A DNA stretch of 64,000 nt, taken from assembly GCA_963746265.1 (NCBI GenBank), contig CAVVAM010000014.1:124001-188000 (forward strand), given 5' to 3'. The notes under the pieces are model-generated. The model was not told the DNA's origin. It saw only the letters and a program-made list of their open reading frames with translations, and made no database searches. The position numbers and the translations under genes are program-made. Source of the stretch: Ilumatobacter sp963746265. GTDB lineage: Bacteria; Actinomycetota; Acidimicrobiia; Acidimicrobiales; Ilumatobacteraceae. Position 1 is the first letter of the stretch. Each line of letters opens with the position of its first letter. This document shows, piece by piece, positions 53,325 through 62,092 of the stretch.

Positions 53325-55008
53325 CGAACAGGTACGGATAGAGCGGCTGCCCACCGGCGTGGACCTCGAGCTGGACATCGGCATGCTCGTCGGCGAGCCA
53401 GCCCTCCAGCTCGGCCGTGACCGTACGGTCGGCGTCGACGCCGGTGATCACGGTGAGGAGCTCGCCGTCGCCGGACAGCAGATGTTCGAGCAGCTTCCGG
53501 GCGGCGGCCTCGACCGAGGATTCGACGACGACGATGCCGTCGCCCTTGGCGATGCCCATCCAGTCGCCGGTCGAGATCGGCCCGGCGTCGGTCTGCGCGT
53601 CGCGCACCGCCCGCGTGATCTCACCGGTGGCCACCGACTCGGCGGACTCCACCATCTCGACCGCGTTGTCGGCCGCAGACGCCTCGGGGTCGTAGACCAC
53701 GAGCGCAGCCAGCGCCTCGGGCATGGTCCGAGTCGGCACCACCACGACATGCTTCGTGGTGAGGGCGTCGAGCTGCTCGGCGACGGGGATGATGTTCTTG
53801 TTGTTGGGGAGGACGATCACCTCGTCTGCGTTCACGTGCTCGACCGTGTCGAGCAGCTCCGCGGTCGACGGGTTGAGCGTCTGTCCACCCGTGACGATGC
53901 CCTGGACACCCAGGTTGGCGAACAACTCGGCGAGGCCGTCGCCACTGCAGACGGCCACGACGGCGGTGGTGACGCGAGGCAGTCCGGCACCGGCTCGGGT
54001 CGGCACGTGCTGGCCGGCCATCGCGGCCTCGCGATGGGCGTGTTCCTCGGCGACTTCTTCGAACAGGTCGGTGACTCGGATCTGTTTCGGACGTCCGTCG
54101 AGCTCGATCGCGACCTCGATCGCCGCCCCGATGTCGTTGGTGTGGACATGGCAGTTCCAGATCCCGTCCCCGCCCACGACGACGATCGAGTCCCCGATCG
54201 TGCCCCACCCCTGCTTGAAGTCCTCGATCCGATCATCGACGAGGTCGAGGAAGTACATGACCTCGTATCGCTGCTCGCTGACATCCAGCTCACCGTCGAC
54301 ACCAGACGAGCGGTGTGCCACCGCTTCGAACTGCTCCTCGGACAACCCGTGTGCGTAGTCGTCGTCGGCATCGGGCTCCGGCAGCGGCCGACCGTCGATC
54401 ACGTGGAGGGCCGAGTCGAGGAACAGGAGGTATCCGGCGCCGCCGGCGTCGACGACGCCGGCGTCCTTGAGCACCGGCAGGAGCTCGGGCGTGTTGTCGA
54501 GCGCTCGCTTCCCGGCGTCACGTGCCGCCCGCAGCGTGTCGACGAGCGTCGCGTCGCCGATGGAGGCGGCCTTGGCTGCCTCGGCGCTCTCACGCACCAC
54601 GGTCAAGATGGTGCCCTCGATCGGCTTGAGGACTGCCTGGTAGGCCCCGGTCGACGCAGCGGCCAACGCATCGGCGAACCGCTGCCCGGTCCCCTCGGTG
54701 TGTTCCTTCAGGGTCGAGGCGAGCCCACGCAGGATCTGGCTGAGGATGACCCCGCTGTTGCCGCGCGCGCCCATGAGCGACCCGTGACTGATGGCGTCGC
54801 ACGTGGCGTCGAGGTCGCCGGCCTCGGCCGCTTCCATTTCGGCCACGACGGCATCGAGCGTACGCGCCATGTTGGTTCCGGTGTCGCCGTCTGGCACCGG
54901 GTACACGTTGAGCCGGTTCAGGCCGCCGGCATGGTCACGCACGGTGTCCCGGAATGTCGTGATGACGTCGCGAAGCGCGTGGACATCGAGCCGTTCGAGC
55001 GTGGACAC
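53314..55008 (-). CDS. DAK2/DegV-associated kinase domain protein (FakA-like)
   Basis: 564 residues from GTG 55008. The N-terminal DhaL-type domain (about 1-200) has NRLNVYPVPDGDTGTNMART, where three Asp bind Mg-ATP, and SLMGARGNSGVILSQILRG. A central FakA-type middle domain follows, with YEVMYFLDLVDDRIEDFKQG, VVGGDGIWNCHVHTNDIG and IVTGGQTLNPSTAELLDTVE. The last part, VLPNNKNIIPVAEQLDAL, matches the C-terminal DegV-like region. FakA phosphorylates fatty acids bound to FakB; no FakB/DegV gene is in this window. recG follows with an 11-base overlap. Confidence 0.9.
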   Translation of the reverse strand: MSTLERLDVHALRDVITTFRDTVRDHAGGLNRLNVYPVPDGDTGTNMARTLDAVVAEMEAAEAGDLDATCDAISHGSLMGARGNSGVILSQILRGLASTLKEHTEGTGQRFADALAAASTGAYQAVLKPIEGTILTVVRESAEAAKAASIGDATLVDTLRAARDAGKRALDNTPELLPVLKDAGVVDAGGAGYLLFLDSALHVIDGRPLPEPDADDDYAHGLSEEQFEAVAHRSSGVDGELDVSEQRYEVMYFLDLVDDRIEDFKQGWGTIGDSIVVVGGDGIWNCHVHTNDIGAAIEVAIELDGRPKQIRVTDLFEEVAEEHAHREAAMAGQHVPTRAGAGLPRVTTAVVAVCSGDGLAELFANLGVQGIVTGGQTLNPSTAELLDTVEHVNADEVIVLPNNKNIIPVAEQLDALTTKHVVVVPTRTMPEALAALVVYDPEASAADNAVEMVESAESVATGEITRAVRDAQTDAGPISTGDWMGIAKGDGIVVVESSVEAAARKLLEHLLSGDGELLTVITGVDADRTVTAELEGWLADEHADVQLEVHAGGQPLYPYLFGVE

Positions 55009-55214
55009 CTGCTCATCGTAACGGTGCCACCGACACGACGGTCGTTCCGGTGACGCCGACGGCCGCATCGATCGTTTCCCCGACGCAGCCTGCTCCGAGC
55101 GCTACGGTGACGTCATCGGAGCGATCCGATGACGGTCAGCGGCGACGGGCGTCCGGCCCCGACGATCCGACGTCGCGGCACCGTACGACGACCGCCAGTG
55201 AAAGGAACTCTCGG

Positions 55215-55415
55215 ATGACGCGACGGAACGCGACGTGGCTGGTGGTGATCGTCGCGGTCGGCGTCATCGTGGGCGTGACCGCCGGACTCGTGTGGGGACT
55301 CGTGGCGGGCGCAGCAGCCCTCGCGGTGAGCGAGGTCGTCGAACGACTGGCGCGTCGACAGCGGCGCGCGGAACGGAACGCCGTCGCAGCCGAGCCGTCC
55401 GATCGCCCGCGGTGA
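55215..55415 (+). CDS. 66-residue membrane protein
   Basis: Starts at ATG 55215 with AAAGGA 9 bases upstream. MTRRNATW then a long hydrophobic run (LVVIVAVGVIVGVTAGLVWG, LVAGAAALAVSE), probably two short or one long span, and a basic tail (ERLARRQRRAERNAVAAEPS). Function unknown. It lies between the divergent DAK2-type gene and the DEAD-box helicase gene. The open frame upstream is Ser/Thr/Arg-rich shadow sequence. Confidence 0.68.
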   Translation: MTRRNATWLVVIVAVGVIVGVTAGLVWGLVAGAAALAVSEVVERLARRQRRAERNAVAAEPSDRPR

Positions 55416-55525
55416 GCACCTGACCGACACGCCCGGAGCGCGCCGGTGCTCGACCTCATTGTCGAGAGGGCCCCTAGGGTGAGCCGTTCCCGATCCAGCG
55501 GGACCGCGAACAGAACGAGAGCACG

Positions 55526-57290
55526 ATGAGCGCGAACGATGCCGACGCCGCCCCGCAGGCGGGAGCCGAGAGCAACTCCGACCCGTACGGCAGTCGAGAT
55601 GACCACGCAACGGTGTCGTTCGCCGACCTCGATCTGCGCGCCGAACTGCTCGCCGCGCTCGACGAACTCGGGTACGAGGAGCCCACGCCGATCCAGGCCG
55701 CTGCCATCCCTCCGATGCTCGCGGGCGCCGATCTCCTCGGTCAGGCGGCGACCGGAACCGGGAAGACGGCCGCGTTCGCACTCCCGATCCTCGATCGCCT
55801 GGAGATCGGACGAGGTCGCCGTACCGCGCCCTCGGCGTTGGTCCTGGTGCCGACCCGCGAGCTCGCGATGCAGGTCAGCGAGGCCATCTTCAAGTATGGC
55901 CGACACCTCGGCGTGAAGGTCGTGCCGATCTACGGTGGGCAACCGATCTACCGGCAACTGCAGCAACTCGACCGTGGCGTCGATGTCGTCGTCGCGACTC
56001 CGGGCCGCGCAGTCGACCACGTGGGCCGTGGATCGCTCCCGCTCGACGACGTCGCGATCGTCGTGCTCGACGAAGCCGACGAGATGCTCGACATGGGATT
56101 CGCGGACGACTTGGAGACCATCCTCCAGTCGACACCCGCGGAGCGCCAGACGGTGCTGTTCTCGGCCACGCTCCCGTCACGCATCAACGCCATCGCGAAG
56201 CGCTATCGAGCGCGACCCGGTTCGGATCAGGATCGGCGGCGCCGAACGATCGGACGACAAGGTGCTGGTCCGGCAGCGGGCCTACGTGGTGCAGCGCGCC
56301 CACAAGGCGGCGGCGCTCGGCCGGATCCTCGACGTCGAGTCACCCGACGCGACGATCGTGTTCTGCCGAACCCGCGGCGAGGTCGACCAGCTGACGGTCA
56401 CGATGAACGGGCGCGGCTACCGCGCCGAAGCCCTCCACGGCGGCATGGACCAGATGCAGCGCGATCGGGTGATGGGGCGGCTTCGTGACGGCACCGCCGA
56501 GTTGCTCATCGCCACCGACGTCGCCGCACGGGGCCTCGACATCGACAGCCTCACCCACGTCGTCAACTACGACGTCCCGTCCGCCCCGGAGAGCTACGTG
56601 CACCGCATCGGTCGCGTCGGCCGCGCCGGCCGTCAAGGCGTGGCGATCACCCTCGCCGAACCGCGCGAACAGCGCCTCCTCGGCAACATCGAACGTCTGA
56701 CCAAACAGCAGATCAGCATCGAGAGCGTGCCGACGGTGGCGGACCTTCGGGCGCAACGGGTCGCATCCACGATCGAAGCGATCCGCGACACACTCACCGG
56801 CGACGATCTCGACGATCTCGACGAGATCGTCGACGCGCTGAGCGTCGATCACGACGTGCGCCGGATCGCTCTCGCGGCGATCAAGCTGGCCCACGAGAGT
56901 GCGGCGGACGACGACGACCTCGAGATACCCGATGCCCGCCGGTTCGACCGCCGGGACGCGAAACGCGACAAGGGTCGTCATCGAGATCGAGCCGAGCAGG
57001 GTCACCGGGGAGCAGCGGGCTCGCTCGATGATCGGGGCCGCGACAACGCCGAGCCGACCGGCTACGTGTACGTCGCCATGGGTCGGTCGGCCGGGATGCG
57101 GCCCGGCGATCTGGTCGGCGCGTTCGCCAACGAGACCGGGCTCGAGGGTCGCCAGATCGGCCCGATCCGCATCGCCGACCACTACAGCGTGGTCGGTGTG
57201 CCCGAACGCGAGGCCGAGCGGGTGATCGGCGTCATGAACGGAGCGACGATCCGGGGCAAAGCGACCAAGGTCCGTCGGTTCACCGAGTGA
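55526..57290 (+). pseudogene. DEAD-box RNA helicase (DeaD/CsdA-like), frameshifted
   Basis: Reads as two frames. The first (ATG 55526) gives the N-terminal helicase domain: FADLDLRAELLAALDELGYE with the Q motif, GQAATGTGKTAAFALP (Walker A), VPTRELAMQV, VATPGRAVDHV, VLDEADEMLD and LFSATLPSRINAI. Around 56207 one extra base shifts the frame. The second frame continues ERDPVRIRIGGAERSDDK, IVFCRTRGEVDQL, ATDVAARGLDID and HRIGRVGRAGRQGVA. A C-terminal RNA-binding domain of the DbpA type follows (YVYVAMGRSAGMRPGDLVGA to KATKVRRF). All motifs are intact except for the shift, so a sequencing indel is as likely as a real mutation. Complete protein would be about 587 residues, acting in ribosome assembly or mRNA decay. 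Confidence 0.85.
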
Positions 57291-57390
57291 CGACCGCCGG
57301 TGACGGCGGTTGGTGTCGAGCGATTCGCTGTTAGCCTTCCCTGGCTGTGTGGACGGCCGACGTCCACGATCGTCGTTCAGGAGTACTCAG

Positions 57391-57582
57391 ATGGCATCGG
57401 TTTGTGAAGTGTGTGGCAAGGGCCCATCGTGGGGCATGTCGGTGTCGCACTCGCACCGGCGCACCAAGCGTCGTTGGAACCCGAACATCCAGCGGGTTCG
57501 CGCCCAGGTCGAGGGAGCCACGAAGCGCGTGAACGTCTGCACCAGCTGCATCAAGGCCGGCAAGATCGTCAAGGCCGGCTGA
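57391..57582 (+). CDS. rpmB: 50S ribosomal protein L28
   Basis: 63 residues from ATG 57391 with AGGAG 7 bases upstream. bL28 pattern: ASVCEVCGKGPSWGMSVSHS, HRRTKRRWNPNIQRVRAQVE and RVNVCTSCIKAGKIVKAG. Two CxxC pairs mark the zinc-binding form, like the L32 encoded at 45634. Stop overlaps the start of the cold-shock-like gene (TGATG). Confidence 0.97.
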   Translation: MASVCEVCGKGPSWGMSVSHSHRRTKRRWNPNIQRVRAQVEGATKRVNVCTSCIKAGKIVKAG

Positions 57583-57806
57583 TGCAGGGAGTGGTCAAGG
57601 CGTACGACCCGGGCTCAGGCCTCGGGGTCGTCATGTGTGACACCGATCTCGCCGACTACGACCTCGCTGCGGACGCACTCGAGGGCTCGCTGTTCCGGAT
57701 GCTCCGGCAGGGACAGCGTGTCGTGTTCGATCTCGATGACAGCGGTCGGGCGACGCACCTGCGCCTCGGCTCCGAGATCGACATGGGAACACCCGGCTCG
57801 AACTGA
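57582..57806 (+). CDS. cold-shock-domain-like small protein
   Basis: 74 residues; its ATG shares a base with the rpmB stop (TGATG). The pattern MQGVVKAYDPGSGLGVVMCD, DLAADALEGSLFRMLRQGQR and VVFDLDDSGRATHLRLGSEI follows the five-strand order of a cold-shock domain. The usual KGFGFI RNP1 reads SGLGVV, and RNP2 is poorly kept, so RNA binding may be weak or specialised. Tight coupling to rpmB suggests a role linked to ribosome biogenesis; that is inference. Confidence 0.72.
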   Translation: MQGVVKAYDPGSGLGVVMCDTDLADYDLAADALEGSLFRMLRQGQRVVFDLDDSGRATHLRLGSEIDMGTPGSN

Positions 57807-57862
57807 CCCGATCGGCACACCCCGCCACCCGCCCGGTCGGTCCGGGCGCCGTTGCCGGAGTC

Positions 57863-57876
57863 TGCAAACGCTTTCA
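57863..57876. promoter_or_regulatory. cre-like (LacI-family) operator upstream of pckG
   Basis: TGCAAACGCTTTCA matches the 14-base core of the cre consensus TGNAANCGNWNNCA at every specified position; overlapping it, AACGC-TTTCA-GCGTT forms a 5-base inverted repeat (57867-57881). Sites of this shape are bound by LacI/CcpA-type regulators. It lies 140 bases upstream of pckG, fitting carbon-source control of gluconeogenesis. No LacI-type gene is in this window. Confidence 0.5.
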
Positions 57877-57896
57877 GCGTTCATTGAGCGATGAAC

Positions 57897-57923
57897 CATC
57901 TGTATTTCAGATGTTCACATCTG
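57897..57923. promoter_or_regulatory. CATCTG/CAGATG triple element in the pckG leader
   Basis: CATCTG (57897-57902), CAGATG (57908-57913) and CATCTG (57918-57923) alternate, so the middle copy can pair with either neighbour. The second pairing is a near-perfect 16-base palindrome CAGATGTTCACATCTG. This could be a pair of mutually exclusive hairpins in the mRNA leader or a dimeric regulator site. The region is AT-richer than its surroundings. Confidence 0.5.
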
Positions 57924-58016
57924 CACAAACTCGTGAGCGCCCACCCTGTTGGAGGTGTTGCCGCCGCCCCCGTCTTTGCCAGACTGACGTGAGGTTCCTG
58001 ACGAGAGGTGCATGAC

Positions 58017-59807
58017 ATGGCCGCAACGACGACGAACGAACGACTTCGGCGGTGGGTGGCCGACTGGGCCGACGTGCTCCAACCCGACGACGTCTACTGG
58101 TGCGATGGCAGCGCCGAGGAGTACGACCATTTGGCGGACGAGCTGGTCGCCTCGGGCACGTTCACGAAACTCGACGAGGCGAAGCGCCCGAACAGCTACT
58201 GGGCCCATTCCGACCCCGGCGACGTCGCCCGCGTCGAGGGCCGCACGTTCATCTGCGCCGCCACCGAGGAGGAGGCCGGTCCGAACAACAACTGGCGCGA
58301 TCCGTCCGCGATGCGCGCCGAGATGACCGATCTCTACACGGGCGCCATGGTCGGCCGCACGATGTACGTGGTGCCGTTCTCGATGGGTCCGCTCGGCTCG
58401 CCCATCGCTCACATCGGCGTCCAGCTCACCGACTCGGCCTACGTGGCAACGAACATGCGGATCATGACCCGCATGGGTCAGGGTGCTCTCGACGCGCTCG
58501 GGGACGGCGAGTGGGTCCGCTGTCTGCACTCGGTCGGCGCGCCGCTCGCCGAAGGCGAGCAGGACGTCCCGTGGCCGTGCGATGCCGAGAACAAGTACAT
58601 CGTGCACTTCCCCGACGATCGCGAGATCTGGTCGTACGGCTCGGGCTACGGCGGCAACGCCCTGCTCGGCAAGAAGTGTTTCGCGCTGCGGATCGCATCG
58701 GTCATGGCGCGCGACGACGGCTGGCTGGCAGAACACATGCTGATCCTCAAGCTCACGAACCCCGAGGGCGAGTCGAAGTACATCGCCGGCGCCTTCCCGT
58801 CAGCCTGCGGCAAGACCAACCTTGCGATGCTGATTCCGACGATCCCCGGCTGGACCGCCGAGACGATCGGTGACGACATCTGCTGGATGAAGTTCGGTGA
58901 CGACGGCCGCCTCTATGCGATCAACCCCGAAGCCGGCTTCTTCGGTGTCGCGCCCGGCACGAGCCACGCGACGAACCACAACGCCATGGAGACGCTCGAT
59001 GCGAACTGCATCTTCACCAACACGGCGCTCACCGACGACGGTGACGTCTGGTGGGAGGAGATGACCACGACTCCGCCGGCGCACGCCACCGACTGGCGGG
59101 GCAATCCCTGGACACCCGGCGTCGAAACCCCGGCTGCCCACCCGAACGCACGGTTCACGGCGCCCGCGTCGCAGTGCCCGTCGATCGCGAACGAGTGGGA
59201 GGATCCCAAGGGTGTCCCGATCTCGGCCATCCTGTTCGGCGGTCGCCGCCGCACGACCGTGCCGTTGGTCACCGAGGCGTTCGACTGGGAACACGGCGTC
59301 TTCCTCGGCTCGATCATGGCGTCGGAGAAGACCGCGGCGGCCGAAGGCACCAAGGGCGAACTCCGCTTCGACCCGATGGCGATGCTGCCCTTCTGCGGGT
59401 ACAACTACGCCGACTACTTCGCACACTGGCTCGCCATGGGGAAGGCGACCGACCCCAACAACCTGCCCAAGATCTTCTTCGTGAACTGGTTCCGCCGGGA
59501 CGAGAACGGGCGCTTCCTGTGGCCCGGATTCGGCGAGAACAGTCGTGTGCTCAAGTGGGTGTTCGAGCGAGTCGATGGCGATGCCGCAGTGGTCGACACT
59601 CCCATCGGTCGTCTCCCGACCGACCGTGGGCTCGACACCGACGGGCTCGACATCGACCAGGCCGATCTCGAGACCCTGCTGTCGGTCGACACCGAAGGCT
59701 GGAGGTCCGCGATCCCGCAGATCCGCGAGCACTACGGGACCTTCGGCGACAAACTCCCCGCCCAGCTGCAGATGGCCGTCGACACCCTCGAGGCCCGACT
59801 CGCCTGA
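58017..59807 (+). CDS. pckG: phosphoenolpyruvate carboxykinase (GTP)
   Basis: 596 residues from ATG 58017 (GAGAGG about 10 bases upstream). It turns oxaloacetate and GTP into phosphoenolpyruvate. Blocks of the GTP-type enzyme: SPIAHIGVQLTDSAYVATNM (about 128-147), FPSACGKTNLAMLIPTIPGW (260-279) with the reactive Cys264 and GKT phosphate loop, NPEAGFFGVAPGTSHATN, SAILFGGRRRTTVPLV and WPGFGENSRVLKWVFERV. Length is typical (about 600). The leader carries a cre-like site and paired CATCTG elements, suggesting regulation by carbon source. Confidence 0.97.
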   Translation: MAATTTNERLRRWVADWADVLQPDDVYWCDGSAEEYDHLADELVASGTFTKLDEAKRPNSYWAHSDPGDVARVEGRTFICAATEEEAGPNNNWRDPSAMRAEMTDLYTGAMVGRTMYVVPFSMGPLGSPIAHIGVQLTDSAYVATNMRIMTRMGQGALDALGDGEWVRCLHSVGAPLAEGEQDVPWPCDAENKYIVHFPDDREIWSYGSGYGGNALLGKKCFALRIASVMARDDGWLAEHMLILKLTNPEGESKYIAGAFPSACGKTNLAMLIPTIPGWTAETIGDDICWMKFGDDGRLYAINPEAGFFGVAPGTSHATNHNAMETLDANCIFTNTALTDDGDVWWEEMTTTPPAHATDWRGNPWTPGVETPAAHPNARFTAPASQCPSIANEWEDPKGVPISAILFGGRRRTTVPLVTEAFDWEHGVFLGSIMASEKTAAAEGTKGELRFDPMAMLPFCGYNYADYFAHWLAMGKATDPNNLPKIFFVNWFRRDENGRFLWPGFGENSRVLKWVFERVDGDAAVVDTPIGRLPTDRGLDTDGLDIDQADLETLLSVDTEGWRSAIPQIREHYGTFGDKLPAQLQMAVDTLEARLA

Positions 59808-59818
59808 CCGTCGTCACC

Positions 59819-60784
59819 TCACGAGACCGGACCGGCGCGGCCCATCCGTTGTGCCCTCACGGCAACGTAGGTGACCACCACCAGGCCGACCAGCACCGCG
59901 AGGAGCCTGGCACCCGTACCGTGCAGCACCGTTTGCATCAACGAGATCGTGGCGATCAGGAACGACAACAACCCGATCGCGACCAAGAGCCACGACCGGG
60001 TGTGCAGCGCGAACGCCACGATCATCGCCGCCGACAACACGGCGACGATGGCCGAGAAACGCTCGCTCTCTTCGGCGAACAGGAATGAGCCGATCATGAT
60101 CCCGCACGCACCGACGACCAAGGCCGTCAGGCGGGGACGCACGTGGCCGCGTGCGGCGAGCACCCCGAACGCAGCGGACACGACCCACGCCGACGGCGCC
60201 GCCGCCCATGCCGACAACCCGATCAGTTCGTCGACACCGCCGGCCGCCGCCAGTAGCCCAGCACCCGCCGTGAGGAGCTGGAGGGGACGATCCATGTTCC
60301 GCCACAGCCCGAGACCGATGACGAAGAGTGCGAGGCCGATCGTGACCGGGTACCACGCCCCGTCGTGTGGGTCGAGCTCATTCACGATCACCGCCACACC
60401 CATGGCGACACCGCCGGTTCCCACCACCCACAGGAACCACCCGAGCCGTTGGGTCCCAGCTTCGGCGAGATGGACGAGCCACGTGCCGACGACGAACCCA
60501 ACCGCCGCGATCGCGACAGCGATCACGAACTGCCCGAGGGCCCCCAGGTCTTCCCAGTTCGGCCCGATGATCGCAGCGCCCCCGGCGAACGCGATCACGC
60601 TTCCCAGATACGTGGCGACCTCGGCGACGACGGTCAGGCGGGCGGGCGCGACCGGCTGATCGAGGTGCTCGAAACGTCGGATCGTCTCTGCCTGGTCCGG
60701 GGCGATCAACCCGGCGGCGACCCAATCGTGAATTCGGCCGTCCAACCATGTTCCGTCCTCGCGGTGCAGTGTGTCCGACGCCAC
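59819..60784 (-). CDS. DUF2157-family membrane protein
   Basis: 321 residues, GTG start at 60784. A short cytoplasmic N-terminal helix region (DGRIHDWVAAGLIAPDQAET) of the DUF2157 type is followed by about eight to ten membrane spans (for example VIAFAGGAAIIG, FVIAVAIAAVGFVVGTWLV, WFLWVVGTGGVAMGVAVIV, LLAVLVGLVVVTYVAV). Function unknown. Convergent with pckG, 12 bases between the stops. Confidence 0.8.
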   Translation of the reverse strand: MASDTLHREDGTWLDGRIHDWVAAGLIAPDQAETIRRFEHLDQPVAPARLTVVAEVATYLGSVIAFAGGAAIIGPNWEDLGALGQFVIAVAIAAVGFVVGTWLVHLAEAGTQRLGWFLWVVGTGGVAMGVAVIVNELDPHDGAWYPVTIGLALFVIGLGLWRNMDRPLQLLTAGAGLLAAAGGVDELIGLSAWAAAPSAWVVSAAFGVLAARGHVRPRLTALVVGACGIMIGSFLFAEESERFSAIVAVLSAAMIVAFALHTRSWLLVAIGLLSFLIATISLMQTVLHGTGARLLAVLVGLVVVTYVAVRAQRMGRAGPVS

Positions 60785-60870
60785 GACGCCCCTCGTGGAA
60801 CGGTTCTACTTCCATGCTCCGACTCTCCGGAGGGCGTCGTCAGAGTCGAAGGTCCCCGGATTCCGACAGA

Positions 60871-61239
60871 TCAGCCGAGGTAGAGATTCCGGAGGCCGAG
60901 ACCCATGACGAACAGGCTGCCGAAACCGTAGAGCAGGAGTTCCTTGCCCTTGAGGAACGGGCTCCCCCGGTAGCTGTACAAGATGCCGACGGCGACGATC
61001 GCGGAGAAGCCGTACAGCGCGTGCATGTCGTCCAGTTCGACGCCTTCTTCGTTGGCGAGGAGTGCCCCGACGATCGCCTGCGGGAAGACGGTCAGCTGGG
61101 CGACGATCACGAACACCCACAACACCCTGCCGCGCAGCACGTCGAACTGGAACGCGCCGAGACACCACAGACCGGCGAGCCCGTTCATGGCGATCAGCAC
61201 CCACGCGTTGATCTCGTGCGCGTCGAGCAGGATGCTCAT
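60871..61239 (-). CDS. small four-span membrane protein
   Basis: 122 residues. Four likely spans: AWVLIAMNGLAGLWCLGAF, VLWVFVIVAQLTVFPQAIV, HALYGFSAIVAVGILYSY and ELLLYGFGSLFVMGLGL. The conserved-looking loop LLANEEGVELDDMHALYGF lies between spans two and three. Function unknown. It starts 10 bases after the upstream lipoprotein stop, same strand, so probably the same transcript. Confidence 0.75.
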   Translation of the reverse strand: MSILLDAHEINAWVLIAMNGLAGLWCLGAFQFDVLRGRVLWVFVIVAQLTVFPQAIVGALLANEEGVELDDMHALYGFSAIVAVGILYSYRGSPFLKGKELLLYGFGSLFVMGLGLRNLYLG

Positions 61240-61249
61240 CGTGTCGCGG

Positions 61250-62035
61250 CTACTCGCCGCAGCCGTAGCCGCCGAACACCACCGTCACCACGTCCTCGGC
61301 CTCGATGCCGGTGAGCAGCCCGTAGAAGTTGTCGCTCACGTAGAAGTTCGGCGGGATGTTGATGTCCTGCTCGCCGGGGTTCACCGCCGCTTCCGGGAAC
61401 TCCGCGAGCAGGTCGACGACGCGGCTGCCGAGCGTGATTCCCCCCGGCGTGCGCAGGCCGACCGGCTCATCCCCCAACTCGCCGACCCGACCGTACTCGT
61501 ACCCCATGAAGTGACGACGGCCATCGGTCACGTCGGACAGGTCGCTGAAGAGCAGTGAGAGCACACCCCAATCGACGCGGCGCGCCACGGTGCCGTCGCA
61601 CACTGCGAACGCCAACGGATCGACCCAACCGGTGTCGCCGGTGTTGCCGCCGAGGATCGACGTCACGTACTCGATCACGCCCTCGGGAGCGGCGCCGAAC
61701 CTGGCCGATCCGATGCCGTCACCGCGCAACTGCAGTTCCTGGATCGCGACCGGCTCCGTCGTGGTCGTGGTCGGAGGCACCGTCGTCGAGGTCGTCGTCG
61801 TCGCCGGCTCGGCGGGCTGTGTCGTCTCGGGCGTCTCGGGAGCATCGGTCTCGGGCGGAGTGGTCGGTGGCGGCAACGTGGTCATCGGCGTCGTCGTGTC
61901 GACCGAGCCGATCGACTCGACGGTGGCGACGGTCTCGATCGGACCCTCCCCATCGTCGTCACCACCGGCACATGCAGCGACAACGAGGGATGCAGCGACG
62001 ATCGCAGCCGCCGAGCGCAAGGGCATGGCTGACAT
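61250..62035 (-). CDS. lipoprotein with Thr/Pro-rich linker
   Basis: About 261 residues from ATG 62035 (or 62026). Lipobox: AAAIVAASLVVAACAGG, so a lipid-anchored Cys near residue 22. A long Thr/Pro/Glu linker (TTTPMTTLPPPTTPPETDAP and TTTTSTTVPPTTTTT) holds a C-terminal globular domain off the membrane. That domain has LRGDGIGSARFGAAPEGVIE, RHFMGYEYGRVGELGD, LGSRVVDLLAEFPEAAVN and VVTVVFGGYGCGE. A similar domain order is common in proteins of this lineage; function unknown. Confidence 0.78.
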   Translation of the reverse strand: MSAMPLRSAAAIVAASLVVAACAGGDDDGEGPIETVATVESIGSVDTTTPMTTLPPPTTPPETDAPETPETTQPAEPATTTTSTTVPPTTTTTEPVAIQELQLRGDGIGSARFGAAPEGVIEYVTSILGGNTGDTGWVDPLAFAVCDGTVARRVDWGVLSLLFSDLSDVTDGRRHFMGYEYGRVGELGDEPVGLRTPGGITLGSRVVDLLAEFPEAAVNPGEQDINIPPNFYVSDNFYGLLTGIEAEDVVTVVFGGYGCGE

Positions 62036-62092
62036 TGTGGTGGACGCTGACACGATTTGCGCGCATACGCCGCTCACCCGCCCCCGGACCGC

